A DNA stretch of 64,000 nt from Lachnospiraceae bacterium. Its GTDB lineage: Bacteria > Bacillota > Clostridia > Lachnospirales > Lachnospiraceae. Each line of letters opens with the position of its first letter. Within the stretch, counting starts at the first letter, position 1. The notes beneath the pieces were generated by a model that made no database searches, was not told the origin of the DNA, and saw nothing but the letters and a program-made list of their open reading frames with translations. Position numbers and translations under genes: made by a program. The DNA lies in assembly GCA_024699325.1 (NCBI GenBank), contig JAILPS010000029.1, positions 1 to 64,000 of the forward strand, in the 5' to 3' direction. Shown one piece after another: positions 33,917-42,009 of the stretch.

Positions 33917-34609
33917 ATGGAAGTTATTCATAACGAGGATTGTTATGTGGCGTTTCTTGATATGTTGGGGTTTTCAAATGCTGTAATATCAGAATCGCCT
34001 AAACTTATTGAGGAAATATTTGATACAATAAAAAATTGCAAAAAGGAAATATTGAATGATAAGTGTGCTTGGGATAATGAGTCTGATAATTTGGCCAACA
34101 ACACAGTCATCTATATAATGTCAGATAGCATTGTGTTGGCAATTAAATCTAGTATTGGTGGAGCAATAGACTTTCTAATTAGATGGTGTAAGGAGATACA
34201 ATTCCGACTTTTATCACGTCATAAAATTCTTGTAAGAGGTGGTATATCGCAAGGTTTACATTATCAAGACAATGAAATCGCGTTTGGAGTGGGCTTTGTT
34301 AAAGCTCATATGATTGAGTGTGTTGCGAAAACACCTCGAATTGTTATAGATGACGCTATTGATATTCCACTTGGATGCAATGTTTCAGAAGACATTGATA
34401 AAAAGAAATATATAGATTTTCTAGGTGATTGTTATTGGGATGATGAAAAAACTAGGTATTGGATGTCGTTCGCAAATAGTAATATTAAAAAGAATGAAGG
34501 GTTAATTGAAAAATATAAATGGCTTTCAAATCAATTTGCTAGTTGTAATGATAGATATGAGATGAAAATAAGTGAAGAGGAGTATTCTAAGAATAATTTA
34601 GGGTTATAG
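33917..34609 (+). CDS. Nucleotidyl-cyclase-homology-domain-like protein
   Basis: The 230-residue protein shows the spaced motifs of class III nucleotide cyclases: VAFLDMLGFS (metal Asp near residue 14), YIMSDSIVLAI (second acidic position near 70), and VRGGISQG (near 108), followed by AFGVGFVKAHMIE and PRIVIDD. It is a stand-alone domain with no membrane segment. Such domains make cAMP or cGMP, and in Pycsar defence cCMP or cUMP. Whether it is active is unknown, since the GD of true cyclases reads SD. ATG 33917 is eight bases after AGAGG. It lies nine bases from hsdS2, which suggests a shared transcript. Confidence 0.6.
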   Translation: MEVIHNEDCYVAFLDMLGFSNAVISESPKLIEEIFDTIKNCKKEILNDKCAWDNESDNLANNTVIYIMSDSIVLAIKSSIGGAIDFLIRWCKEIQFRLLSRHKILVRGGISQGLHYQDNEIAFGVGFVKAHMIECVAKTPRIVIDDAIDIPLGCNVSEDIDKKKYIDFLGDCYWDDEKTRYWMSFANSNIKKNEGLIEKYKWLSNQFASCNDRYEMKISEEEYSKNNLGL

Positions 34610-34617
34610 GTACTTGG

Positions 34618-35805
34618 ATGGAGAAGTTTAAGCTGGAACCTTTAAAAAATAATGTGGAAGAAATGTTCATTGGACCGTTTGGAAGTTCATTAAAAAACGA
34701 ATGCTTTGTAAATAAAGAAGATGCATTTTGTATGGTTTATGAGCAGAAACATGCCATACAAAAAACTATGGATGTTGAAACGCGTTACATAAATGAAGAA
34801 AAATATAATGAATTAAAGAGATTTAATGTGCGTGGTGGAGATATTATTGTTAGTTGTAGAGGTACTATCGGAGAAACCTATTTGGTGCCAGATGACTCGC
34901 CTTTAGGTATTATGCACCCATCGATAATGAAAATCCGATTAAAGGATAGGGTTTATATAAAAAATTATTTTAATGATTTATTATATACAAGATTAAAAAA
35001 ATATGAATCTGAGGCTAATGGAAGTGGTGTTAAGATGGCAATTTCTGCAGCTAAATTGGGTGAAGAGCTATTTCCAGTTCCTACAATACAGCAACAAAAA
35101 AATATAGAACAGAAGCTTTCTTCAGTCCGTAAATTGCTTAGGTTAAGAAAAGAAGAACTTTTAACTTTAGATCAAATCATAAAAGCCCGATTTGTCGAGC
35201 TCTTTGGCAATCCGATTCATAATGAAAAGGGGTGGGATACTGCGGCTGTAGAAACTGTTTGCAAGGAGATTTTTGGCGGAGGTACACCATCAAAGTCACA
35301 TCCAGAGTATTATGAAAACGGTGATATACCGTGGGTTTCTTCAAAAGATATGAAGACTGATGTTTTGACGGAGAGCCAAATATATATAAATCAGAAAGGT
35401 ATTGATAATAGTACAGCAAGGATGGTTCCTGTAAATTCAGTGATTATGGTTATCAGGAGTGGTATCCTTAAACATACTTTACCAGTGGCAATAAATGCTG
35501 TTCCTATTACAGTAAATCAGGACTTAAAAGTATTTATTCCTGGGGAATCAATACTGACACGTTTTATGGCAGTGCAATTCAAAATGCAAGAAGCGGATAT
35601 TCTATCTGGCGTAAGAGCTGTAACGGCAGATAATATCGAATTTAATTCATTAAAGCAAAGAGCCATGATTGTTCCACCGATTGAATTGCAAAAAGAGTAC
35701 GTGGACTTTTTAGAACAAGTCGACAAATCAAAAGTTGCAGTGCAGAAGGCACTTGATGAAACGCAGTTGTTATTTGATAGTTTGATGCAGGAGTATTTTG
35801 GCTAG
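34618..35805 (+). CDS. hsdS: Type I restriction specificity subunit HsdS (copy 2)
   Basis: Two recognition domains unlike those of copy 1 (GPFGSSLKNECFVNK, FGGGTPSKSHPEYYENGDIPWV) are joined by the shared KARFVELFGN segment and end in the same EQVDKSKVAVQKALDETQLL tail. The final 52-bp DNA tract is identical to copy 1, so one copy arose from the other or they exchange sequence. The gene appears complete (395 residues, start ATG 34618), so it could give HsdM/HsdR a second specificity. A tyrosine recombinase gene follows 81 bases later. Confidence 0.9.
   Translation: MEKFKLEPLKNNVEEMFIGPFGSSLKNECFVNKEDAFCMVYEQKHAIQKTMDVETRYINEEKYNELKRFNVRGGDIIVSCRGTIGETYLVPDDSPLGIMHPSIMKIRLKDRVYIKNYFNDLLYTRLKKYESEANGSGVKMAISAAKLGEELFPVPTIQQQKNIEQKLSSVRKLLRLRKEELLTLDQIIKARFVELFGNPIHNEKGWDTAAVETVCKEIFGGGTPSKSHPEYYENGDIPWVSSKDMKTDVLTESQIYINQKGIDNSTARMVPVNSVIMVIRSGILKHTLPVAINAVPITVNQDLKVFIPGESILTRFMAVQFKMQEADILSGVRAVTADNIEFNSLKQRAMIVPPIELQKEYVDFLEQVDKSKVAVQKALDETQLLFDSLMQEYFG
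35711..35762 (+). repeat. 52-bp exact direct repeat, copy in hsdS2
   Basis: It matches 30960-31011 exactly and in the same orientation, 4751 bases apart. Recombination between the two would delete or excise hsdM, the HNH gene and the cyclase-like gene, not invert them. Confidence 0.9.
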
Positions 35806-35858
35806 TACTATTGTGGAAGTTATAATAATAGACAGATTATAGAATAATGGCTGTAGGA

Positions 35859-35887
35859 TGTTGGTACCATAGAAAGGTATACCAACA
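35859..35887 (+). promoter_or_regulatory. Inverted repeat overlapping the recombinase start codon
   Basis: TGTTGGTA (35859-35866) and TACCAACA (35880-35887) are perfect inverted copies around 13 bases that contain the AAAGG ribosome-binding site. The last base of the right arm is the A of the start ATG. It may be an operator, an RNA hairpin limiting translation, or a recombination site. Confidence 0.55.
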
Positions 35888-36858
35888 TGGAAGAACAGAT
35901 AGTTATTATTTTAAACGAGATGTCTGAGTATTTATCCATCTCACAGATGAAAAAACTTCAGGAAGTTATGTTGAAAGTTTTTGCAAGCAGGTCCGATGAT
36001 AAGAAGAAGGCCATACATAACTCTGAGTATTTGAAGATGTTTTTGGCGTCCAAAACTGTGGAGGGATGCTCTGTTAGAACGATACAATATTATCGTGTGA
36101 CGGTTGAGAAGATGCTTGAAAACATGGTTCAGCCTGTTAGAAAAATTAGCACGGAAGACATTAGAAATTATCTGTCAGAGTACCAGAAAATCAACAACTG
36201 CAGCAAGGTTACCATAGACAATGTCAGGCGTAATCTGTCCAGTTTCTTCTCGTGGTTGGAGGAAGAAAACTATATTCTGAAGAGTCCCATGAGGCGTATT
36301 CACAAGATTAAAACCAACCATCAGGTTAAGGAAATAATCAACGATGAAGATATAGAACGGCTTAGGGATAAGTGCATATGTAAGCGAGATCTAGCTATGA
36401 TTGATCTGTTATATTCCACAGGGATTCGTGTGGGGGAATTGGTTAATCTAAACATTTCGGATGTTGATTTTGAGGCTAGAGAATGTGTGGTTTTCGGCAA
36501 GGGCGGCAAGGAACGTAAGGTGTACTTTGACGCCAAGGCAAAGCTACATTTGCAGTCCTATATTGCAAGCAGAAGGGATGATAATCCTGCACTGTTTGCT
36601 ACGCTGGATGCGCCGTATGACAGGCTTAAAATAAGCGGTGTGGAGATACGTATGCGGTCGCTTGGAAGGACAGCTAATCTTACAAGAATACATCCGCATA
36701 AGTTTCGAAGAACTATGGCTACGAGAGCCATTGATAAGGGGATGCCCATAGAGCAGGTACAGAAGATACTAGGGCATTCGCAGATAGATACGACCATGCA
36801 ATATGCTATGGTTAATCAGACTAATGTTAAAACGTCGCATCAGAAGTATATATCATAA
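35887..36858 (+). CDS. Tyrosine recombinase of a type I restriction locus
   Basis: The core-binding domain (about residues 45-130) and catalytic domain are present. The catalytic residues can be read as TGIRVGELVNL (Arg near 180), HPHKFRRTMAT (His-x-x-Arg near 270), GHSQIDTTMQYAMV (His and the nucleophile Tyr near 306). The length of 323 residues is that of XerC/D-type enzymes. Genes of this type next to hsdS copies, such as CreX of pneumococcal SpnIII, shuffle recognition domains. A role in phage or island integration is less likely, given the position between hsdS2 and hsdR. Confidence 0.9.
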   Translation: MEEQIVIILNEMSEYLSISQMKKLQEVMLKVFASRSDDKKKAIHNSEYLKMFLASKTVEGCSVRTIQYYRVTVEKMLENMVQPVRKISTEDIRNYLSEYQKINNCSKVTIDNVRRNLSSFFSWLEEENYILKSPMRRIHKIKTNHQVKEIINDEDIERLRDKCICKRDLAMIDLLYSTGIRVGELVNLNISDVDFEARECVVFGKGGKERKVYFDAKAKLHLQSYIASRRDDNPALFATLDAPYDRLKISGVEIRMRSLGRTANLTRIHPHKFRRTMATRAIDKGMPIEQVQKILGHSQIDTTMQYAMVNQTNVKTSHQKYIS

Positions 36859-36965
36859 TCATATGATAGGCTAAGAAACGCTAGCGGGAATGGAAAGATT
36901 GTAAAACGACGGTATGATAATAAATAATCATTTCTAGTTGATAAACTAATAGACGGAGGTTGTCT

Positions 36966-39900
36966 ATGGGAAAATACGAGGAATTTTTACAACTGGCGGA
37001 GGATGCCAAACAGCAGAAGGGAAACGTGGAGTGTGCACGACTTAGCAGAAGAGCGTTGGAGACGGGCATAGAGTATCTGTATGAAAAACTTGATAAGAAG
37101 TTGCCCGAGAGAGCTTCACTGTTAGAGCTGGTGGACAGCAGTGTTATGCTGTCATTTCTGAAGGATCCTGACCTGGTTTCGTCCATGCATTACATCAGAA
37201 TGCTGGGAATGGATGCTGAACATGATAAGAAGATTAAGGCGAAAGAAGCCAAGTTGACTATTGAAAACCTGGTTGTATTTGTTGAGCTTATTATTGCGCT
37301 TCATGATGGTAAGCCTGTTAAGCCTCAGAAATTGCCTTACATGAGTGAGGCGAATACTAGGAAGATTTACATAGACCATTATCTTGCAGAAGCCGGGTGG
37401 GAGGTTTTAGATACCGAAAACCTGGCTATTAGTGGTAAGGCTGGAATAGAGATTAAGGTTTTGGGGATGCCTAATCCTCAGGGCTTTGGCTTTTGCGACT
37501 ATGTGCTCTATGGGGCAGATGGAAAACCTCTCGCAATAGTCGAAGCCAAGAAGACCAGCGTTGATGCTAATAAGGGCAAACATCAGGTTGAATTGTATGG
37601 AGAGTGTATGAAGCAGATATGGGGGTATGTGCCTGTTCTGTATTACACTAATGGTTATTCCATACATGTTATGGACGGTTTGTATCCTGACAGAGAAGTT
37701 TACGCGTTCCACACGATGAAGGAGCTGGATGATATGCTCCAGAGACGTTCTAGAGGCGATATAACGAACTTTAAGGTAAATGATGACATATCGGGCCGTC
37801 CGTACCAGAAGATGGCTATTACGAACCTCTGTGAGCATTTTAATGGCAAACACAGACGAGGTCTGATAGTTATGGCTACAGGTACCGGCAAGACTCGTGT
37901 TGCGGTTTCTCTAGTGGACGTTTTAACGAAGAACAACTGGATTACTAGAGTGCTGTTTTTGGCTGATAGAACCTCTCTGGTTGCTCAGGCTAAGAATGCA
38001 TTTAAGAAGTTGCTGCCAGATATGTCTTACTGCGTATTGTCCGATAAGGGCGAGAAGGATATGAACGCCCGACTGATGTTTTCTACGTATCAGACTATGA
38101 TTAACTATATTGACGCTGAAGATAAACGCTTCAGCAGTGGCAGATTCGATTTGATAATTATTGATGAGGCACACAGGTCAATATTTAACAAATATAGTTC
38201 CATCTTCATGTATTTTGACAGTCTGTTGGTTGGACTTACAGCTACCCCGAAGGACGAAATCGACGCAAATACTTACAGAGTTTTCGGCTGTGAGCAGGAT
38301 AAGCCTAACTTTGAATATGGCCTGAAACAGGCTGTTGCTGACAAATACCTTGTGGATTATAAGGCAGTCAGCCATACGACAAAACTACTTAAACAGGGCA
38401 AGAAGTATAAGGATCTGTCAGAGGACGAGAAGGAGCAGCTGGCAGAATATGAATTCGAGGATGACGGCTCTGATCTTCTCATAGCCAAGAACGATATATT
38501 TAAAGTGCTCTACAACGAGGCTACTTGCCGCATGGTTCTTGAAGAACTCATGGAGAAGGGTATTAAGGTTGATGACGGCGAGGTGTTAGGTAAAACCATT
38601 ATATTTGCTTACAACCATCATCATGCAACTATGATTGTCAAGTGTTTTAACGAGATGTATCCTGAGTTAGGAGATGATTACTGCAAACTTATAGACAATC
38701 AGGTGACATATGCGGACGATTTGATCGTCAGATTTGGTGAGCAGCCAAACTTCAGAATAGCGGTTTCAGTAGATATGTTGGACACAGGAATCGATGTGCC
38801 GGCGGTTTTGAATCTTGTGTTTTTCAAGGTGGTTAAATCGCCTATTAAGTTCGCTCAGATGATTGGCCGTGGAACCAGACTGTGTGAGGATTTGTTTGGT
38901 CCGGGAAGACATAAACAATATTTCCAAATATTTGATTACTGTGGAAATTTTGAATATTTTGAGCAGAACCCTGATGGTACTGACGGTTATAAGGCGCTTA
39001 GCATGTCGCAGAGATTGTTTGAGCTGCGATTAGATATTCTAACAGAACTTCAGAAGGCAGAATATCAGTCAGATGAGCTGTGTGCAGCATATTACGAGGA
39101 ACTGAAGAACATTCTTCAGGATCAGGTCGCGTTAATCAAGAGCCACAATGATAGAATTCAGGTCAGAGCCGAGATGGCTTACGTTGATAAATATTTTGAC
39201 GATAAGACTTGGGATTATATATCCCCGATCATGAACAAAGAAATCAAGATTCATTTGACGCCGCTTCTAGACAGCGGTTTAAACGGTGAGGCGATATCGG
39301 TTGCTTTTGACATCAAGATGCTGAATGTCGAGCTGTCTGTCATAATGGTAGGTGGTATCAGCAGGGCTGTCAAGTCTGTGCAGATTATCCGCGCAGTTGC
39401 CGATTATCTGCTTACGAAGGCTTCTGTTCCTGCGATTAAGAATAAAATACCACAGTTACAGACGCTGTCATCTGAACAGTTCTGGTCTTCCCCAAAGGTC
39501 GACAAAATGGAGCAGTTAAGAAAAGATGTCCGTGATCTTATGCAGTATCTGGACAGCCATTCCAAGAAGAAGATAGATGTAAACATTCAGGACCAGTGGG
39601 AAAGCGAGGGCGTTGATGTTCACATCAATGTTGACATCAGAACGTATCGTGAGAAGGTTCTGGATTATCTTGCAGAGCATCTCGATTCACCTGTGATTAG
39701 CAAAATCAAGAACTTGGAAAAGATAAATGCTGACGATCTCAGGGAACTTGAGGAGATTATGTGGTCAGAGTTGGGAACTAAGGAAGACTATGACAAACTA
39801 ACCAACATAGATAATCTGGCGGCATTTGTCAGAAGTCTGGTTGGCGTCAGTCAGGAAGTTATTAACGCCAGATTTGGACAGTTCCTCGATGATAATTCTC

Positions 39901-40097
39901 TGAATACACAGCAGCAGGAATTCGTACAGGCTATTATCAACTATGTTCGCGAGAACGGTGATATCCAGCGTGAGGATCTTGTAGAATCATCGCCGTTTGA
40001 TAATGTATTCTTCGTAGAACTGTTTGGCGAGAAGAGAAAGTTGGTTTTGGATATGGTAGATTGGTTCCACAACAGCATAGCGCCGGAAGTGGCGTAG
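36966..40097 (+). CDS. hsdR: Type I restriction endonuclease subunit HsdR
   Basis: After an N-terminal helical domain of about 125 residues (resembling DUF4145) comes the PD-(D/E)xK nuclease (FGFCDYVLYGADGK, then AIVEAKKTS near 193). The SF2 translocase follows: Walker A MATGTGKTRVA (near 303), IIIDEAHRS (near 398), LTATPKDE, DTGIDVPAVLNLVFFK and MIGRGTRLCEDLFG. The C-terminal 350 residues bind HsdM/HsdS. The length of 1043 residues is normal. ATG 36966 follows CGGAGGT by five bases; the TTG at 36960 is unlikely. Confidence 0.95.
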   Translation: MGKYEEFLQLAEDAKQQKGNVECARLSRRALETGIEYLYEKLDKKLPERASLLELVDSSVMLSFLKDPDLVSSMHYIRMLGMDAEHDKKIKAKEAKLTIENLVVFVELIIALHDGKPVKPQKLPYMSEANTRKIYIDHYLAEAGWEVLDTENLAISGKAGIEIKVLGMPNPQGFGFCDYVLYGADGKPLAIVEAKKTSVDANKGKHQVELYGECMKQIWGYVPVLYYTNGYSIHVMDGLYPDREVYAFHTMKELDDMLQRRSRGDITNFKVNDDISGRPYQKMAITNLCEHFNGKHRRGLIVMATGTGKTRVAVSLVDVLTKNNWITRVLFLADRTSLVAQAKNAFKKLLPDMSYCVLSDKGEKDMNARLMFSTYQTMINYIDAEDKRFSSGRFDLIIIDEAHRSIFNKYSSIFMYFDSLLVGLTATPKDEIDANTYRVFGCEQDKPNFEYGLKQAVADKYLVDYKAVSHTTKLLKQGKKYKDLSEDEKEQLAEYEFEDDGSDLLIAKNDIFKVLYNEATCRMVLEELMEKGIKVDDGEVLGKTIIFAYNHHHATMIVKCFNEMYPELGDDYCKLIDNQVTYADDLIVRFGEQPNFRIAVSVDMLDTGIDVPAVLNLVFFKVVKSPIKFAQMIGRGTRLCEDLFGPGRHKQYFQIFDYCGNFEYFEQNPDGTDGYKALSMSQRLFELRLDILTELQKAEYQSDELCAAYYEELKNILQDQVALIKSHNDRIQVRAEMAYVDKYFDDKTWDYISPIMNKEIKIHLTPLLDSGLNGEAISVAFDIKMLNVELSVIMVGGISRAVKSVQIIRAVADYLLTKASVPAIKNKIPQLQTLSSEQFWSSPKVDKMEQLRKDVRDLMQYLDSHSKKKIDVNIQDQWESEGVDVHINVDIRTYREKVLDYLAEHLDSPVISKIKNLEKINADDLRELEEIMWSELGTKEDYDKLTNIDNLAAFVRSLVGVSQEVINARFGQFLDDNSLNTQQQEFVQAIINYVRENGDIQREDLVESSPFDNVFFVELFGEKRKLVLDMVDWFHNSIAPEVA

Positions 40098-40128
40098 GGG
40101 AAATATAAGGTAATAATTGGAGGATAAG

Positions 40129-40818
40129 ATGGCTAAGGGGATTATTTATATTATGACTAGTGTTGTGCCTGGATTGATTAAAATTGGCAAAACAGATAAC
40201 TTTGAGAGTAGAATGTATAATCTTGAACATAACGGATATTGTAATGTTACTGGCTTAAAGCGTACATTTGCAATAGAGGTTGATGACTATGCAGAGAAGG
40301 AGATTATGCTTCATACAATTTTTGATAAGAGCAGATTACAGGATACAGAATTGTTTGCGCTTGATGTAAATATAGCAGTTCAGTTATTATCTTCATTTGA
40401 TGGTACAGTTATTTATCCTAAGACAGAAACTAAGGCGGATATTTTTGAAAGCGCGACAGATAATGGCCAAGGGAAACTTGTTCCTAATGGTATATACACC
40501 TTTGAAAAAAAGAAAAAATCTGACAATAACAAGTTGGTTAAGGCAAAGGCTGAAGTAAGAAATGGCTGCTGGATAATAAAAAAGGGCAGCATCTTAGGCG
40601 TTACTGAGGATGCGGGAGTGTCTAGTAAGGCCAGAAAAGCACGTACTGATATGCAGATAAATAAAAGTGGCAGGCTTCTTGAAGATTATGATTTGGGATG
40701 CTGTTCACCATCATTTGCTGGGAATGTTGTTATGAATCAGTCTATAAATGGTTGGACAGATTGGAAGAATGATAAGGGGCAGCCTGTGGATATATACAGG
40801 GAAAAGAAGGCTGAATAA
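40129..40818 (+). CDS. GIY-YIG (T5orf172-like) protein with a possible DUF4357 tail
   Basis: The first 85 residues resemble the T5orf172 branch of GIY-YIG nucleases: GIIYIMTSVVPGLIKIGKTD, then FESRMYNLEHN and AEKEIMLHTIF. The C-terminal half (NGCWIIKKGSIL, SSKARKARTDM) resembles DUF4357, a small domain often joined to GIY-YIG or restriction proteins. It may cut or bind DNA; activity is unproven. ATG 40129 is five bases after GGAGG. It lies 31 bases downstream of hsdR and is probably the last full gene of the type I operon. Confidence 0.72.
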   Translation: MAKGIIYIMTSVVPGLIKIGKTDNFESRMYNLEHNGYCNVTGLKRTFAIEVDDYAEKEIMLHTIFDKSRLQDTELFALDVNIAVQLLSSFDGTVIYPKTETKADIFESATDNGQGKLVPNGIYTFEKKKKSDNNKLVKAKAEVRNGCWIIKKGSILGVTEDAGVSSKARKARTDMQINKSGRLLEDYDLGCCSPSFAGNVVMNQSINGWTDWKNDKGQPVDIYREKKAE

Positions 40819-40835
40819 AAACATAGAGAGGTAAT

Positions 40836-40919
40836 ATGACACGAAAACCTGGTGAGCAAGAGGCAATATTGATTCTTAAAACCATTGGAGTTGATCATTC
40901 TATAAGTTATAAAGAATAA
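40836..40919 (+). CDS. Possible 27-residue peptide, weak
   Basis: A short frame begins with ATG four bases after GAGAGG and 17 bases after the GIY-YIG stop. It encodes a mixed-charge peptide with no motif. Its only support is the ribosome-binding site and position, so it may be chance or the remnant of a longer gene. Confidence 0.25.
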   Translation: MTRKPGEQEAILILKTIGVDHSISYKE

Positions 40920-40930
40920 CTGCAAAATTT

Positions 40931-40957
40931 ATGGCCCTGGCATATTGTCAGGGCTAT
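40931..40957 (+). terminator. Probable terminator of the type I restriction operon
   Basis: ATGGCCCTG and CAGGGCTAT can form a nine-base-pair stem with one wobble and a nine-base loop. The T-run after it is weak (TAGTTATC). Confidence 0.4.
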
Positions 40958-41016
40958 TAGTTATCTATAATTATTCTAACTGTAAATGTAAATTTGAACT
41001 GTCCGAATCCTTTTTT

Positions 41017-41223
41017 ACGTGTACACTCAAATTTTGAAATACGTGCACACCAAATTTCTGAAATACGTGCACACCAAATTTCTGAAATACGTGCACAGCA
41101 AATTTCTGAAATACGTGCACGCCAAATTTCTGAAGTCCGTGCACACCATTTTTCTGAAGTCCGTGCACGCCAAATTTCTGAAGTCCGTGCACACCAAATT
41201 CTTGAAATACGTGCAAGGCAAAA
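41017..41223. repeat. 24-bp tandem repeat array, eight full copies
   Basis: Eight units start every 24 bases from 41017 to 41185, with a partial ninth. The unit reads approximately ACGTGCACACCAAATTTCTG plus AAAT. Later units begin CCGTGCAC and end AAGT. The period is a multiple of three, so long open frames appear on both strands, but they lack good starts and ribosome-binding sites. No gene is supported between 40919 and 42010, a stretch filled by this array, the 34-bp array, a terminator and a promoter. Confidence 0.93.
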
Positions 41224-41302
41224 TAAGAGGCTCTAAAAGTGCGCAAACCCTTATTTTACAAGGGTTTCAGCAACTATGCGACAAAATTATAATAACGATT
41301 TG

Positions 41303-41606
41303 CATACCAACTTTTACAAGGAAAACACCCCTTTTGCATACCAACTTTTACAAGGAAAACACCCCTTCTGCATACCAACTTTTACAAGGAAAACACCCTT
41401 TCTGCATACCAACTTTTACAAGGAAAACAGCCTTTTTACATACCAACTTTTACAAGGAAAACAACCCTTTTACATACCAACTTTTACAAGGAAAACACCC
41501 TTTCTGCATACCAACTTTTACAAGGAAAACAGCCCTTTTACATACCAACTTTTACAAGGAAAACAGCATTTTTCCTACCAACTTTTACAGGCAAAACGAC
41601 GTTTTT
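41303..41606. repeat. 34-bp tandem repeat array, eight copies plus a degenerate ninth
   Basis: Units start every 34 bases from 41303 to 41541; a ninth at 41575 has lost one base. The first 22-26 bases (CATACCAACTTTTACAAGGA then AAACA) are nearly invariant, and the last 8-10 bases vary (CCCCTTTTG, CCCTTTCTG, GCCTTTTTA). Because 34 is not a multiple of three, reading frame rotates with each unit, which argues against coding. A single related segment, TTTTACAAGG, lies upstream near 41256. Confidence 0.93.
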
Positions 41607-41664
41607 GAATAACACTATTTACAGATTGAAGTTTGGGCTAGGGAATAGAAACAACAAATTTATA

Positions 41665-41696
41665 AAAAACATCCCGGACACATCCGGGATGTTTTT
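41665..41696. terminator. Bidirectional terminator downstream of the repeat arrays
   Basis: AAAAACATCCCGGA and TCCGGGATGTTTTT form a 14-base-pair stem around CACA, with a T-run on each strand. It insulates the arrays from the Wadjet operon. Confidence 0.88.
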
Positions 41697-41833
41697 AATT
41701 ACATTTTTTATGGATGACAGCGTCCACATGTATTATATAACATGGGAGAATATTTGTGCGTGAAAAATACTAAAATTTGTGTAAATAATGTGGGTGTTAG
41801 GGTGAATTTATAGCTCATTTTAGTATTTATGAA

Positions 41834-41862
41834 TTGACATTGATTACATGAATTAGTAAAAT
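41834..41862 (+). promoter_or_regulatory. Promoter of the Wadjet operon
   Basis: TTGACA at 41834-41839 and TAAAAT at 41857-41862 have a 17-base spacer. The implied leader is about 140 bases before the jetA TTG. Confidence 0.65.
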
Positions 41863-42009
41863 CTAATTAAGTAAAAAATTTTGAAAAATTACAGATAAAA
41901 AACATTATTCCCAAATTATTGCGATAGGCATGAGCTATAATAGGCTCGCACGATAGCATGATTATGGAGTTGATATGTTTTTTTAATATAGATAAACAGG
42001 AGGCGTAAC

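Noticed and set aside
29873..35805. Invertible hsdS switch
   Set aside because: The shared tracts of the two hsdS genes are in direct orientation, and I found no inverted copy of them in the window, so inversion between these copies is not possible.
41017..41606. CRISPR array
   Set aside because: Both arrays lack unique spacers: the 24-bp units are contiguous, and in the 34-bp units the variable end is only 8-10 similar bases. No cas gene is nearby.
41019..41612. Long open frame (197 codons) across both repeat arrays
   Set aside because: It begins with GTG without a ribosome-binding site, its length comes from the 24-bp period, and it continues through a 34-bp array that rotates frame. Frames of similar length occur on the other strand.
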